Positions 36,099 to 45,406 of a stretch of 64,000 bases of DNA are shown one piece after another. This DNA comes from Marinomonas sp. KMM3893. Lineage in GTDB: Bacteria; Pseudomonadota; Gammaproteobacteria; Pseudomonadales; Marinomonadaceae. Below the pieces are notes generated by a model. It was given only the letters and a program-made list of their open reading frames with translations, searched no databases and was not told the origin of the DNA. The stretch's first letter is position 1. Each line of letters opens with the position of its first letter. Both the position numbers and the translations under genes were made by a program. The stretch lies in assembly GCF_004352855.1 (NCBI RefSeq), contig NZ_SJSC01000005.1, forward strand, positions 186,001-250,000, written 5' to 3'.

Positions 36099-36943
36099 TG
36101 GGCAAAATCATTGCTGGTGTTGGCACCTCTCATATCCCTGCCATTGGTGCGGCCGTTGATCACAATAAGACGCAAGAAGCCTATTGGAAACCTGTTTTTG
36201 ACGGCATGGAACCTGCCAAAAAATGGATCGAAGAAGTCAAACCTGATGTCTGTATTGTGGTATTTAACGACCATGCCTCAGCGTTTTCTCTGGAATCTAT
36301 TTCCACCTTTGCCATCGGTGTCGCGCCCGAATTTCAACCCGCAGATGAAGGTTATGGCCCACGCAAAGTGCCCGTAGTCAAAGGCAATCCTGAACTGGCA
36401 TGGCACATTACAGAATCATTAATCATGGATGAGTTTGATATGACCATCGTTAATGAAATGCCCGTTGACCATGGTCTTACCGTGCCGCTTTCTATTATGT
36501 TTGGACAGCCAGAAGAATGGCCTTGCGAGGTCATCCCACTGTGCGTCAATGTTATTCAATACCCTCAACCGACAGGAAATCGCTGCTTTAATTTAGGCAA
36601 AGCCATTCGCAAAGCCGTGGAATCCTACCCCAAAGACACCAAGGTAGCCGTCTTCGGCACTGGCGGACTTTCTCATCAATTACAAGGCGAACGAGCCGGC
36701 TTGATTAATGCGGATTATGACGAGCAATGGTTAGATGACTTAGTCTCAGCGCCCGAAAAAATCAAACACACCAGTCACACCGAATATCTGCGTGAAACTG
36801 GATCCGAAGGGATCGAAGCCATTATGTGGTTCATCATGCGAGGGGCATTAGACGAGGATGTCGAACAAGTCTATCGATTTACACACTGCCCCGTCTCCAA
36901 CACACATTACGGCTTACTTGTATTGGAAAATAAAGACAAGTAA
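36098..36943 (+). CDS. ligB: Protocatechuate 4,5-dioxygenase beta subunit
   Basis: Catalytic Fe(II) subunit that opens protocatechuate between C4 and C5 to 4-carboxy-2-hydroxymuconate semialdehyde. The N-terminus GKIIAGVGTSHIPAIGAAVD carries the conserved His iron ligand of LigB. NDHASAF supplies a second ligand region and GTGGLSHQL is the conserved late motif. The length of 281 residues is close to the Sphingobium enzyme. It is co-transcribed with ligA and lies 30 bases before the SDR gene. Gallate dioxygenase-type activity is less likely because those enzymes are single chains. Confidence 0.93.
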   Translation: MGKIIAGVGTSHIPAIGAAVDHNKTQEAYWKPVFDGMEPAKKWIEEVKPDVCIVVFNDHASAFSLESISTFAIGVAPEFQPADEGYGPRKVPVVKGNPELAWHITESLIMDEFDMTIVNEMPVDHGLTVPLSIMFGQPEEWPCEVIPLCVNVIQYPQPTGNRCFNLGKAIRKAVESYPKDTKVAVFGTGGLSHQLQGERAGLINADYDEQWLDDLVSAPEKIKHTSHTEYLRETGSEGIEAIMWFIMRGALDEDVEQVYRFTHCPVSNTHYGLLVLENKDK

Positions 36944-36973
36944 ACATCCACTGATAAATAAGGTAGAAAAATT

Positions 36974-37759
36974 ATGTTAGCAGGAAAAACGATCGTCATT
37001 ACAGGGGTTGCTAGTGGTATCGCTCATCGTTGTGCTGAATTAGCGTCTGAAATGGGTGCTAATGTCATCGGTATCGATGTGGTCAAGCCTGAAACAACAA
37101 TTGGTACTTTTATACAAGGCGACCTATCGACCCAAGCGGGTGTCTCAGCTATTCTTGACGCCTTGCCAGAAAACATCGATGCGCTGTGCAATGTCGCAGG
37201 TGTTTCTGGTATCGCGGGTGCCAATATCACACTGGCAATTAACTTTTTTGGTTTGAAAAACCTATCAGAAGGTGCGGCACTGAAAATGCGTCCAGGCGGC
37301 AGTATTATCAACGTTGCCTCCATGGCAGGATTTGGCTGGCGAGATAACACAGAACGAGCGTCCGCCATTGCCCGTATCGATGGTTTTCCTGATATCGATA
37401 AGGTCATCAAAGATTTCGATATTCCAAACCAGCTTGGTTACCCTATTTCTAAGGAAATTTTGTTGGTTTGGAATAAAATTGCCTCTCAGCAAAAACAATT
37501 TAAAGACAAAGGCATTCGCATCAACGCCGTCTCTCCAGGCCCTGTAGAAACCCCTATTCTCGCTCAATTCCGTCAAGTGCTAGGTGAAGAAAAAGCCAGC
37601 AAAGACATCAACCGAGTGGGACGTGCAGGCACACCAGACGACATAGCACCGGTCATTTTGTTCCTTTGCTCCGACGCCGCAAAATGGGTCAATGGTAATA
37701 ACATCTCAACCGACGGTGGTTTAGAGGCGGCCGAAACGGTTGAAAAACTCAACTTATAA
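36974..37759 (+). CDS. SDR-family dehydrogenase (coniferyl alcohol dehydrogenase-like)
   Basis: 261-residue classical SDR. Cofactor motif TGVASGIAHR is at residues 11-20, so the third Gly of the usual TGxxxGIG is replaced by Ala. NVAG and the YPISK (YxxxK) catalytic pair are present, with NVAS for the Ser. It resembles CalA and 3-alpha-hydroxysteroid dehydrogenases. It sits 30 bases after ligB and 42 bases before an aldehyde dehydrogenase gene, so it may take an aromatic alcohol toward protocatechuate. It is paralogous to the SDR at 6677-7468. Confidence 0.85.
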   Translation: MLAGKTIVITGVASGIAHRCAELASEMGANVIGIDVVKPETTIGTFIQGDLSTQAGVSAILDALPENIDALCNVAGVSGIAGANITLAINFFGLKNLSEGAALKMRPGGSIINVASMAGFGWRDNTERASAIARIDGFPDIDKVIKDFDIPNQLGYPISKEILLVWNKIASQQKQFKDKGIRINAVSPGPVETPILAQFRQVLGEEKASKDINRVGRAGTPDDIAPVILFLCSDAAKWVNGNNISTDGGLEAAETVEKLNL

Positions 37760-37801
37760 ACTCAAGTAACACCAGAATAATCAGTGAATAAGGACAATAA
37801 T

Positions 37802-39247
37802 ATGACTGTTTTATTAAGTATTGGCGGACAAGACTGCTCTGCCCAGAACAACAACCTATACACCCGATTTGATCCGGTCACCGGTGACGTGGCGTCTGTC
37901 TCTGCCGCCGCCACCCTAGAAGACGTCAAGAAAACAGTAAAAGCGGCACAACAAGCCTTTGAAAAATGGTCTCTTAGCAGCCCAGCTACACGACGCAGCT
38001 TATTAAACAAAGCGGCTGACATCATGGAGTCAAAACTCAGCTTATTCGTTGATGCCATGATGACAGAAACCGGTGCTACCGCGGTATGGGCTGGATTTAA
38101 TGTTAAGTTGGCGGTGGATGTATTGCGCGAATCTGCGTCTTTAACCACTCAGATTGGCGGGGAAGTGATTCCGTCTAATAAACCCGGCATATTGTCTTTA
38201 TCAGTACGCAAAGCCAGGGGGGTTTGCTTAGCGATAGCGCCGTGGAATGCGCCTATTATTCTAGGCACCCGCGCGGTTGCTATGCCGATCGCCTGTGGTA
38301 ATGCCGTGATCCTTAAAAGCGCCGAACTTTGCCCACAAACCCAGCGTCTAATCGTGGATTGCTTCTTGGAAGCGGGCATCCCTGAAGGCGTTATTAATGT
38401 GTTATCCAACGACCCTAAAGACGCGCCATCAATCGTAAAAGCCTTGATTGAAGCCCCTGAAGTACGCCATGTAAACTTCACTGGTTCCAGCCCTATTGGC
38501 CGTATTATCGGTGGTTTAGCAGGCGCAAATTTAAAGCCTGCACTGCTGGAGTTAGGCGGCAAAGCACCACTTGTTGTGCTCTCTGATGCCAATATTGATG
38601 GTGCGGTAAACGCGGCGATTTTTGGTTCTTTTATGAATCAAGGGCAAATCTGTATGTCGACGGAACGCTTGATCGTAGACGAAAAAATTGCCGATGAATT
38701 TGTCGAGAAATTGGTTGCTCGTGCCGCCAAACTCACTTGGGGCAACCCTAGGGACAAGGTCGCGCTAGGCTCACTGGTGAACCCTGATGCAAGCGAAAAA
38801 ATGCACACATTGATTAATGATGCGGTTGCCAAAGGCGCTACCCTTGTTTGTGGTGGCGACAGTGATGGGGCGATTTTCTCACCAACCTTGCTCGATGGCG
38901 TGAACGACACCATGCGCATTTTTAACGAAGAAAGCTTTGGCCCGGTGAAATCCATCATCCGCGTCAGTGGCGATGAAGAAGCCATTCGCATTGCGAATGA
39001 CACAGAATATGGTTTATCCGCAGCGGTGTTTTCTCAAGATATCAACCGTGCGCTAGCCTGTGCTAATGCAATAGAAAGCGGTATTTGCCACATTAATGGC
39101 GCTACCGTTTCTGACGAGCCACAAATTCCATTTGGTGGTGTCGGTGAATCTGGTTACGGACGCTTTGGTGGCCAAGCAGGCATTTCAGAATTTACCGATG
39201 TGCGCTGGATTACTATTGAGAACCCAGAGCAACATTATCCACTATAA
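37802..39247 (+). CDS. Aldehyde dehydrogenase of the lig operon (aromatic aldehyde, predicted)
   Basis: 481 residues from the ATG at 37802, which has AAGGA at 37790-37794. Aldehyde dehydrogenase motifs are IAPWNAPIILGTRAVAMPIA, LELGGKAPLVV with the general-base Glu, NQGQICMSTERLIV with the catalytic Cys, and EESFGPVKSI. The overall pattern resembles vanillin/salicylaldehyde/benzaldehyde dehydrogenases. With the adjacent SDR it would oxidise an aromatic alcohol to the acid. It could alternatively substitute for LigC by oxidising the semialdehyde made by LigAB, but LigC is from another family, so I rate that lower. Confidence 0.88.
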   Translation: MTVLLSIGGQDCSAQNNNLYTRFDPVTGDVASVSAAATLEDVKKTVKAAQQAFEKWSLSSPATRRSLLNKAADIMESKLSLFVDAMMTETGATAVWAGFNVKLAVDVLRESASLTTQIGGEVIPSNKPGILSLSVRKARGVCLAIAPWNAPIILGTRAVAMPIACGNAVILKSAELCPQTQRLIVDCFLEAGIPEGVINVLSNDPKDAPSIVKALIEAPEVRHVNFTGSSPIGRIIGGLAGANLKPALLELGGKAPLVVLSDANIDGAVNAAIFGSFMNQGQICMSTERLIVDEKIADEFVEKLVARAAKLTWGNPRDKVALGSLVNPDASEKMHTLINDAVAKGATLVCGGDSDGAIFSPTLLDGVNDTMRIFNEESFGPVKSIIRVSGDEEAIRIANDTEYGLSAAVFSQDINRALACANAIESGICHINGATVSDEPQIPFGGVGESGYGRFGGQAGISEFTDVRWITIENPEQHYPL

Positions 39248-39313
39248 GTGAGTAATGACACGGCATTCGCCGTCACTTTCTCACCCTAAAATAGTTTCTC
39301 ATCCTAAATAGAC

Positions 39314-39353
39314 AAAAGGCCTATTCCCAATCAAGATTGAGAATAGGCCTTTT
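39314..39353 (+). terminator. Intrinsic terminator of the lig operon
   Basis: AAAAGGCCTATTC (39314-39326) pairs with GAATAGGCCTTTT (39341-39353), extended inside by CAATC/GATTG, and is followed by T residues to 39355. It ends the plus-strand ligA-ligB-SDR-aldehyde dehydrogenase operon. Confidence 0.9.
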
Positions 39354-39395
39354 TTGTTGCTTAATAACGAGCTTTTTTGTTGCTTAATAACGAGC
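39349..39395 (+). repeat. Tandem 23-base direct repeat overlapping the terminator
   Basis: CTTTTTTGTTGCTTAATAAC plus GAG occurs at 39349-39371 and again, identically, at 39372-39394. The first copy starts in the terminator T tract, so the duplication copies the T run and its downstream flank. It looks like a replication-slippage duplication. Confidence 0.8.
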
Positions 39396-39465
39396 AAGTA
39401 GACGACTTTTTCATCCGTTGGGGGGAGTGTCTACCCCACTCTATCTGGCCTTCCCAAGCCCCATT

Positions 39466-41094
39466 CTATTCAGCAACAATGGTTCTATTACGACCTTGTT
39501 TCTTGGCCTCATAAAGCGCTTCATCCACACAGATAAGCACTTTTTTCAAGGGAACCGAATGGTTGCTCCAGCTTGCTACGCCAATAGAGACAGTAATGTG
39601 CCCTACTGTCTCAAACTCTTCTTTTTCCACCGCTTCCCTAAGTCGTTCCGCCACCAAGTAGGCGTCTTCTACAGAGGTTTCTTTAAGCAATAATACAAAC
39701 TCTTCCCCCCCTGTCCTCGCGACCATATCTTCACTACGAGAGAAGCGATTCATGATTTGAATTTGCTGTTTAAGCACTTCATCGCCGACGTTATGGCCGA
39801 ACGTATCATTCACTTTTTTGAAGTAATCCACATCCACAGACAAGAGAGAAAACGTTTTGTCTTGTGCGACCAGCTCTTCAAGCTTAAATTGCAGTGCCCG
39901 ACGGTTCTTCGCCCCCGTCAAAGGGTCTGTGTCTGCGTCCAGCCGCAGTTGGCCGATTTGAACTTGCAGTAATTTTACACCACTCAGAATGGCTTTTTTA
40001 AGGCTTGAACTTTCCACATACCATGAGTTAATACGCTCAATTTCTTCACTCACCGCAGGGTTATCAAGGGTCTTGGCCTTGTCCGCTAATTGTCGTAATG
40101 GGTGAGAAATGGCGCGGGCAAATAGCCAGATAAACACAAACACCGCCAGCGTCATTGGTAAGGTCTTTAAAATCACCTGCTCCATAATGCCAGTCAAAGG
40201 CAACAAAGAAGATTCCAAAGGACTTTGCGTTATTATGGTCCAACCGGTACTCGGAATCGTTGCGTAGCCAGCCAGCATATCAATCCCTCTGCTGTTGCGC
40301 AGGGACACGCCCCCTTCTTTTTTAGCAATGATTTCATCTAGGCCTGTGTTGTTCTTTACAATCGTACCGATTCTGTCTTGATCCGGGTGGTATAAGATCT
40401 TCTTCGTATTGTCTACCACATAAATATAGGAACCATTTCTATAAAAATGTTCGCCTAGAATTTCACGGAGAATATTGGGTTTTTTAAGATAAATAGTGCC
40501 CCCTACAAAACCAAGGTAGTCATGCTCTGGGCTAAATATCGGCGTGGAAATAAAAACCAATAAATTATTAATCGTTGAGATATATGGCTTACTAATCAGC
40601 GATCTCTTTTCTTCTAACGCTTCTCGACTGCCTGCTGATTTAAGCTGCTTACCCACCAAACCTAGTGTTTCAGGCGACGCCGCTTGCGTCATGCCTGTGG
40701 CATTACTAATGACAACGGAATTAAAACTGTCTGTTTGATATTTAAGGCGGTTCGCCTCTCGAGCAAGAAAGGTCTTATCGTGCATCTTGGTTCCTAAACC
40801 GTTCGCAGAATAAGCCAGTTGCTGCCGCGATAAGTTCAAAAACACTTCGGTTGTGTCGGCTAATTTATGCGCATAAGCTTGATTCACGCTAATGCGCTGA
40901 GTAATAAGCTGTTCTTTTTGCACTTCATAGTTAGAGTAAAAACTGTTAACAAAAGTCAATATGGTGGCCGTTAGCGCCAACAGCAAAATCAGCCTATTTA
41001 ATTTTAGAAAATTGTATTTCAAAGTACCCAAAGTCACTTTTCCTGTTATTTGATACACGTATTCATGGCGAAAAATGTCATTCATATTGGGCAA
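39466..41094 (-). CDS. Membrane diguanylate cyclase with periplasmic dCACHE sensor, HAMP and GGEEF
   Basis: Makes cyclic di-GMP from two GTP. A membrane helix near residues 32-50 is followed by a periplasmic sensor region of about 230 residues (dCACHE-like; WTIITQSPLESSLLPL near its end), a second helix (LPMTLAVFVFIWLFARAI), a HAMP-like linker and the GGEEF domain. GGEEF is intact at residues 462-466, and the inhibitory I-site RxxD is RSED at 453-456 with the standard five-residue spacing. NDTFGHNVGDEVLK fits the active-site helix. It is a single gene between the lig operon and an Lrp gene. The ligand is unknown. Confidence 0.92.
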   Translation of the reverse strand: MPNMNDIFRHEYVYQITGKVTLGTLKYNFLKLNRLILLLALTATILTFVNSFYSNYEVQKEQLITQRISVNQAYAHKLADTTEVFLNLSRQQLAYSANGLGTKMHDKTFLAREANRLKYQTDSFNSVVISNATGMTQAASPETLGLVGKQLKSAGSREALEEKRSLISKPYISTINNLLVFISTPIFSPEHDYLGFVGGTIYLKKPNILREILGEHFYRNGSYIYVVDNTKKILYHPDQDRIGTIVKNNTGLDEIIAKKEGGVSLRNSRGIDMLAGYATIPSTGWTIITQSPLESSLLPLTGIMEQVILKTLPMTLAVFVFIWLFARAISHPLRQLADKAKTLDNPAVSEEIERINSWYVESSSLKKAILSGVKLLQVQIGQLRLDADTDPLTGAKNRRALQFKLEELVAQDKTFSLLSVDVDYFKKVNDTFGHNVGDEVLKQQIQIMNRFSRSEDMVARTGGEEFVLLLKETSVEDAYLVAERLREAVEKEEFETVGHITVSIGVASWSNHSVPLKKVLICVDEALYEAKKQGRNRTIVAE

Positions 41095-41333
41095 TATAAG
41101 GCGTTAAAACGCCGAGTAAGCCGATATATTATGCAATTTCACATTCGTTTTTGACTTTTTCACGTAAATAATACGGGTGATAAAGACCGCAAAGGCAGAC
41201 ACAACCTCTGTCGTAATATTGTAATACTAACCGATTTTCAAGCCGAAAAAGCACGTTGATGACTATTTTTATGGCAAACGCTTTATATCGCGATGTCATG
41301 CATCATTCTTGCTCATCCCCTTGTGCTTCGACT

Positions 41334-41807
41334 TTATGATAAAGACGACAAGCCCCCTTGGGACAAATCAAATTTGGTACAGCGCAGACTAATTAATGTG
41401 GTGAATTTTTTCATGCCTTGTTGTGCGTATATAACGCGCTGACAAAAGGCTTCATACTCAAAAATATCGCTCACATTGACGATTAACACAAAATCAACGC
41501 TGCCTGTCACCTTGTAGCATTGTTTGACTTCTGGGGATTGATTGATCGCAGCGATAAACTGGTTGGCCAGCATCAAATCATCACTGGTCATTTCAACTTC
41601 TACCACCATATTTAACCGACGCCCTAGCGCTTGAGCGGACACCACGGCCACCACTCGCTCAATAATTCCTTCGGCTTTGAGTTTATGCACTCGTTTTAAA
41701 CAGGCTGGCGCTGACAAGCCGACTTTTTCCGCCAAAGAGAGATTGGTTTGATCCGCATCTTGCTGCAGCTCAGTTAAAATACGAATGTCGATAGGATGCA
41801 GCTTCAT
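41334..41807 (-). CDS. Lrp/AsnC-family transcriptional regulator
   Basis: 157 residues with an N-terminal HTH (DIRILTELQQDADQTNLSLA, EKVGLSAPACLKRVHKLKAE) and a C-terminal RAM/AsnC effector domain (TGSVDFVLIVNVSDIFEYEA). It is divergent from the Gate-domain membrane protein gene with 131 bases between, and probably regulates it and itself, most likely in response to an amino acid. Confidence 0.92.
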   Translation of the reverse strand: MKLHPIDIRILTELQQDADQTNLSLAEKVGLSAPACLKRVHKLKAEGIIERVVAVVSAQALGRRLNMVVEVEMTSDDLMLANQFIAAINQSPEVKQCYKVTGSVDFVLIVNVSDIFEYEAFCQRVIYAQQGMKKFTTLISLRCTKFDLSQGGLSSLS

Positions 41808-41814
41808 TAATTAT

Positions 41815-41841
41815 ATTTCTCTTAGTATGAATATAAGAAAT
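41815..41841. promoter_or_regulatory. Imperfect palindrome, candidate Lrp/AsnC site
   Basis: ATTTCTCTTAGTATGAATAT followed by AAGAAAT is an imperfect AT-rich inverted repeat of 27 bases. It starts eight bases upstream of the Lrp-family gene start, inside the divergent control region. Confidence 0.4.
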
Positions 41842-41938
41842 TATAGTTTCCAAAATACCCAATAAGAAGCATTAATTAATTCTCAATTTGATATTCTATT
41901 GCCTGACTTTTGCTCATCATTTTTCATAAGGCAATGCA

Positions 41939-42979
41939 ATGATCCGCTCCTTTCAGCACCGTATTCAGAGTCGTCTACACACATTATCTCAACAGGCCGA
42001 ACGCAATCAGATTGGCAGATGGCTAATGGATGTGTGTCGGATTTTTTGGGGGTTGGTGAAAATCATGATCCCTATCTTACTTGTGGTCAGAATGATTGAG
42101 TTACTAGGTTGGATTAACGCCTTAGGAAACGCCATTAGCCCCATTATGATTTGGGTAGGATTGCCCGGAGAAATGGGGTTGGTGTGGGTGACCGCCATCT
42201 TCAGTAATCTATACACGGCGATGGCCATTTTTTACCAATTAGGAGGAATGGACCAACTGAGCGTCGCACAGGTCAGTGTTTTGTGCTCTATGATGCTCAT
42301 TTCCCACGGACTGCCTATTGAGGCCGCGATTGCCAAAGCCGTCGGCGCCAGACTCAGGTTTACTCTTGTATTGCGCATTGGCGGTGCCATGTTATTGGGC
42401 TTTCTCTTGCACCACTATTATGATGCATTTGCCCTGTTACAAACGCCTATTAACACCGCTTGGATACCCGAAAACAGCGACGCTAGCTGGAGCAGCTGGT
42501 TTTTATTACAAGGGCAAACATTCGTGGCGGCGTTTGTTATCATCGCCGCACTTACCTTAACCATCCGAGTGTTGAATTACCTTGGCATCGAAAAAGCCAT
42601 TCACTTTTTATTGTCCCCTTTGCTCCGCTTATTAGGCATTGGGGCAAAAGCGTCTAATATTATTGTGGTTGGTTTAACCCTCGGCCTTTCTTTTGGCGGC
42701 AGTATTTTGATCCGAGAAGCCAAAACAGGACACATTGATAACCAGGACGTGTTTTTAACCATGGCTTTTCTAGGCTTATGCCATAGCCTTATCGAAGACA
42801 CACTTTTAATGCTGTTATTAGGCGCGGATTTGTTTTCAATATTATGGGTAAGATTGGTTTTTGCCATCGTTATTATCGTGGCGCTCGCCCGTCTCCTTCC
42901 ATTACTGTCTAGCAGAAAGTACGCTTGGCTTTACCAGCCCCCATCGACGCCACCACTCTCCAACAAAGAGCTGGTATAG
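41939..42979 (+). CDS. Nucleoside-recognition (Gate) domain membrane protein
   Basis: 346 residues with about eight to nine hydrophobic segments. The pattern of the Gate/SpmA-SpmB-like family is visible twice: WGLVKIMIPILLVVRMIELL with WVTAIFSNLYTAMAIFYQLG, and later IIVVGLTLGLSFGGSILIRE with FLGLCHSLIEDTLLMLLLGA. The paired His/Glu-containing LCHSLIEDT motif is typical. The transported molecule is unknown. Divergence from an Lrp/AsnC gene suggests a link to amino acid or nucleoside export or uptake. Confidence 0.78.
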   Translation: MIRSFQHRIQSRLHTLSQQAERNQIGRWLMDVCRIFWGLVKIMIPILLVVRMIELLGWINALGNAISPIMIWVGLPGEMGLVWVTAIFSNLYTAMAIFYQLGGMDQLSVAQVSVLCSMMLISHGLPIEAAIAKAVGARLRFTLVLRIGGAMLLGFLLHHYYDAFALLQTPINTAWIPENSDASWSSWFLLQGQTFVAAFVIIAALTLTIRVLNYLGIEKAIHFLLSPLLRLLGIGAKASNIIVVGLTLGLSFGGSILIREAKTGHIDNQDVFLTMAFLGLCHSLIEDTLLMLLLGADLFSILWVRLVFAIVIIVALARLLPLLSSRKYAWLYQPPSTPPLSNKELV

Positions 42980-42987
42980 CCAAAAGA

Positions 42988-43018
42988 AAAGCCAGATGAA
43001 CCGAGTTCATCTGGCTTT
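42988..43018. terminator. Bidirectional intrinsic terminator
   Basis: AAAGCCAGATGAA (42988-43000) and TTCATCTGGCTTT (43006-43018) form a perfect 13-base stem with a five-base loop, between the convergent Gate-domain and GH63-like genes. Confidence 0.9.
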
Positions 43019-43083
43019 ATAAAGTGGGACTACACCGCCACCTAGCGCTTAATAACTAGAAACATTAAGCGTGGTCTGGCTGT

Positions 43084-44349
43084 TTATAGTAACCAATGCA
43101 AAGCAATGGCCGCTGTCCAAGAGAAGTCCTTACCGCCACAACCTTCACCCGTAATTGGATCAAAGTATTCAAAGTAGCCGGATTGATCAATGATCGCTCG
43201 TGACGCTTGGCGCAATTGTTCAGCCACATCATCATAACCGTAATGCTTCAAACCGTCGGCAATCATCCAGTTAATATGCAACCAAGATGGCCCTCTCCAG
43301 TAACGCTTCGCATCAAATGTGCTTTCTAGAGGCGAGGTAGACGCCAAACCACTTGGTCCTAACACCAACCATTTCTGGATTTCTTCTGCCATCAAAGCCG
43401 CTTGTTCAGCGCTGGCTGAGTAGCTGTATAGCGGCATAAAGCCACCCGATGTGCTTACCGGAATCGTTTTAGCAAGCGCGTGATCTCTGTTCAAGAACAA
43501 GTGACGCTCTGCGTCCCATAAGCTTGGGAAAATCGCTTCTGCTTTTTTCACGGACGCTTCCAGTGAAGACATGTCCACCTGGGTCGATGCCAGCGTATTT
43601 AGGTGAATCAAATCTATTGTCGCACGCTGTAACACGGCATTTAAGCTGATGTCTTGCGTGTGGAAAGGACAGTTTTGATAGATTTTTTGGTAATCGAAAT
43701 CGTTTTCACGAAAGAAATCCACCAAATAAATATAACGATCATACTGCTCTTTCAATGGGCGCTGTTTGCTATCTACGTGGTTCAAATCACGACGCTGATA
43801 AGGACGCGTTACCTGTGGCACACGCTGCAACACATCATCCCATGCTGGGCTGTTGTCCATCCCAGATTCCCAAGGGTGATAGCTGGAAACCAAACCGGTT
43901 GTTTCTGGATCACGCTCTCGGTACCACCATTCGTGGTAACGAATCAGTTTTGGCATCAAGGCGTCTAATTTCGCCTGCGCAAGGTCTTTGTCCTTACTTT
44001 GCTCATAGATAATTCGCACCATGGTCGCCAATAATGGCGGCTGAGAAATAGAAGTAGTCGGTGGATTACCCTCTACTTTCCATTGATCAGGGCCTGGGAA
44101 ATAATCGTCAGACTCTTGATGGAATACGATATGAGGCACCATGCCGTTGTCCCATTGGCCTTCAAACAGTTTATCAAACTCAGTCCATGCTCGAGCTTCA
44201 TCAACATACAACCAGCCTAACGCAGTGACGCCTGCGTCCCAATTCCACTGAAATGGATACAATCCTTTGGTAGGAACAGTATAACCACCCAGATCATTGG
44301 TGCGTAAAATCCCTTTTGCTTGCGCGACTAAGTTCTCTAGCTTACTCAT
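43084..44349 (-). CDS. GH63-type glucosylglycerate/mannosylglycerate hydrolase-like enzyme
   Basis: 421 residues resembling bacterial glucosylglycerate hydrolase over its length: LRTNDLGGYTVPTKGLYPFQ, WNWDAG, QWDNGMVPHIVF, HPWESGMDNSPAWDD, KRYWRGPSWLHINWM and FSWTAA. By alignment with that family, Asp165 (WESGMDNS) is the likely acid and Glu394 (YFEYFDP) the likely base. No signal peptide is visible, so it would act in the cytosol on an imported glycoside. Its start overlaps the ATPase stop by four bases. Substrate could be glucosylglycerate, mannosylglycerate or a related alpha-glycoside; exact specificity cannot be read from sequence. Confidence 0.82.
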   Translation of the reverse strand: MSKLENLVAQAKGILRTNDLGGYTVPTKGLYPFQWNWDAGVTALGWLYVDEARAWTEFDKLFEGQWDNGMVPHIVFHQESDDYFPGPDQWKVEGNPPTTSISQPPLLATMVRIIYEQSKDKDLAQAKLDALMPKLIRYHEWWYRERDPETTGLVSSYHPWESGMDNSPAWDDVLQRVPQVTRPYQRRDLNHVDSKQRPLKEQYDRYIYLVDFFRENDFDYQKIYQNCPFHTQDISLNAVLQRATIDLIHLNTLASTQVDMSSLEASVKKAEAIFPSLWDAERHLFLNRDHALAKTIPVSTSGGFMPLYSYSASAEQAALMAEEIQKWLVLGPSGLASTSPLESTFDAKRYWRGPSWLHINWMIADGLKHYGYDDVAEQLRQASRAIIDQSGYFEYFDPITGEGCGGKDFSWTAAIALHWLL

Positions 44350-45359
44350 AAAATAATTTTCCCACCTTCAGTGTACCAACGTTTTTTGTCTTCTTTTGGC
44401 ATTAAATACAATGTATTGCCGCTTTCTATTTCAATTTCATTTGGGATATTCACGCGGAATAATTGGCCGTTCAATTCAGCTGACAGTTGCTGATGAGAGC
44501 CTAATTTCTCACGGGTTAACACGGTAATAGGCCAGTAGTTATCTCTTTGCTCTTTTGAGATATGGAAGTCTTCTGGACGAATACCAAGCTGGAAAGCACC
44601 GTTAGGCACTGTGCCTACTTGGAAGTCAGGAGAAATAAAGTTCATAGGTGGATTACCAATGAAGCTACCCACGTATTCTGTGGCTGGATTGTTGTAAATT
44701 TCATCAGGGAAATCGTATTGATCAATACGCCCTGAGTTCATCACCGCAATACGGTCGGCCAAACTCATCGCTTCCACTTGGTCATGGGTCACATACACAG
44801 TGGTGGTTTTAGACGCTTCTAATACCGATTTTAGCTCAGCACGCATTTGCAAACGCAACAAGGCATCCAAGTTGGACAAGGGTTCATCCATCAAGAGAAC
44901 ATCTGGTTCAACAGCCAGCGCACGGGCTACAGCCACACGTTGGCGTTGACCACCAGAGAGCTGACCAGAGTAACGCTTTAACAAATGATCAATGTGCATC
45001 AAGGCTGCGGTACGCTCTACATTCTCTTTGATCTTTTTCTCTGGGGCTTTTTTCATGCGCAAGCCAAAAGCAATGTTTTCAAACACCGTCATATGTGGGA
45101 AAACAGCGTAGTTTTGAAACACCATGGCCACATTACGCTCTCTTGGCGGTAAATGTGACACAACACGATCACCAATTTTAATCGTACCGCTGTCTTGTGT
45201 TTCTAACCCAGCAATGATGCGCAACAAAGTGGACTTACCACACCCTGAAGGCCCCAATAGAACAGTAAATTCTTGGTCTTTAATATCGAGTGACACAGAT
45301 TTAAGTATGTCTGCATCACCAAAGGATTTTTTAATGTTTTCTACGGTAATAGTGGTCAT
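44346..45359 (-). CDS. ABC transporter ATP-binding protein (MalK/UgpC type)
   Basis: 337-residue ATPase of a carbohydrate importer. Walker A GPSGCGKST is at residues 36-44. The signature LSGGQRQRVAVARALAVEPD, Walker B LLMDEPLSNLDA and switch VYVTHDQVEAM follow, and the C-terminal TOBE region carries GSFIGNPPMNF and LGIRPEDF. It powers the permease pair encoded upstream and is translationally coupled to the hydrolase gene. Confidence 0.96.
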   Translation of the reverse strand: MTTITVENIKKSFGDADILKSVSLDIKDQEFTVLLGPSGCGKSTLLRIIAGLETQDSGTIKIGDRVVSHLPPRERNVAMVFQNYAVFPHMTVFENIAFGLRMKKAPEKKIKENVERTAALMHIDHLLKRYSGQLSGGQRQRVAVARALAVEPDVLLMDEPLSNLDALLRLQMRAELKSVLEASKTTTVYVTHDQVEAMSLADRIAVMNSGRIDQYDFPDEIYNNPATEYVGSFIGNPPMNFISPDFQVGTVPNGAFQLGIRPEDFHISKEQRDNYWPITVLTREKLGSHQQLSAELNGQLFRVNIPNEIEIESGNTLYLMPKEDKKRWYTEGGKIIL

Positions 45360-45406
45360 AACAAGTTCCTAAAAATAAATATCAATGTGAAGAAAAAACC
45401 TCGGAC

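Noticed and set aside
38149..38592. 147-codon minus-strand reading frame in the lig-operon aldehyde dehydrogenase
   Set aside because: It is antisense to conserved ALDH motifs and has no independent signal.
37802..39247. Calling the lig-operon aldehyde dehydrogenase LigC
   Set aside because: LigC belongs to the Gfo/Idh/MocA-type dehydrogenases and would not show the ALDH Cys/Glu motifs seen here.
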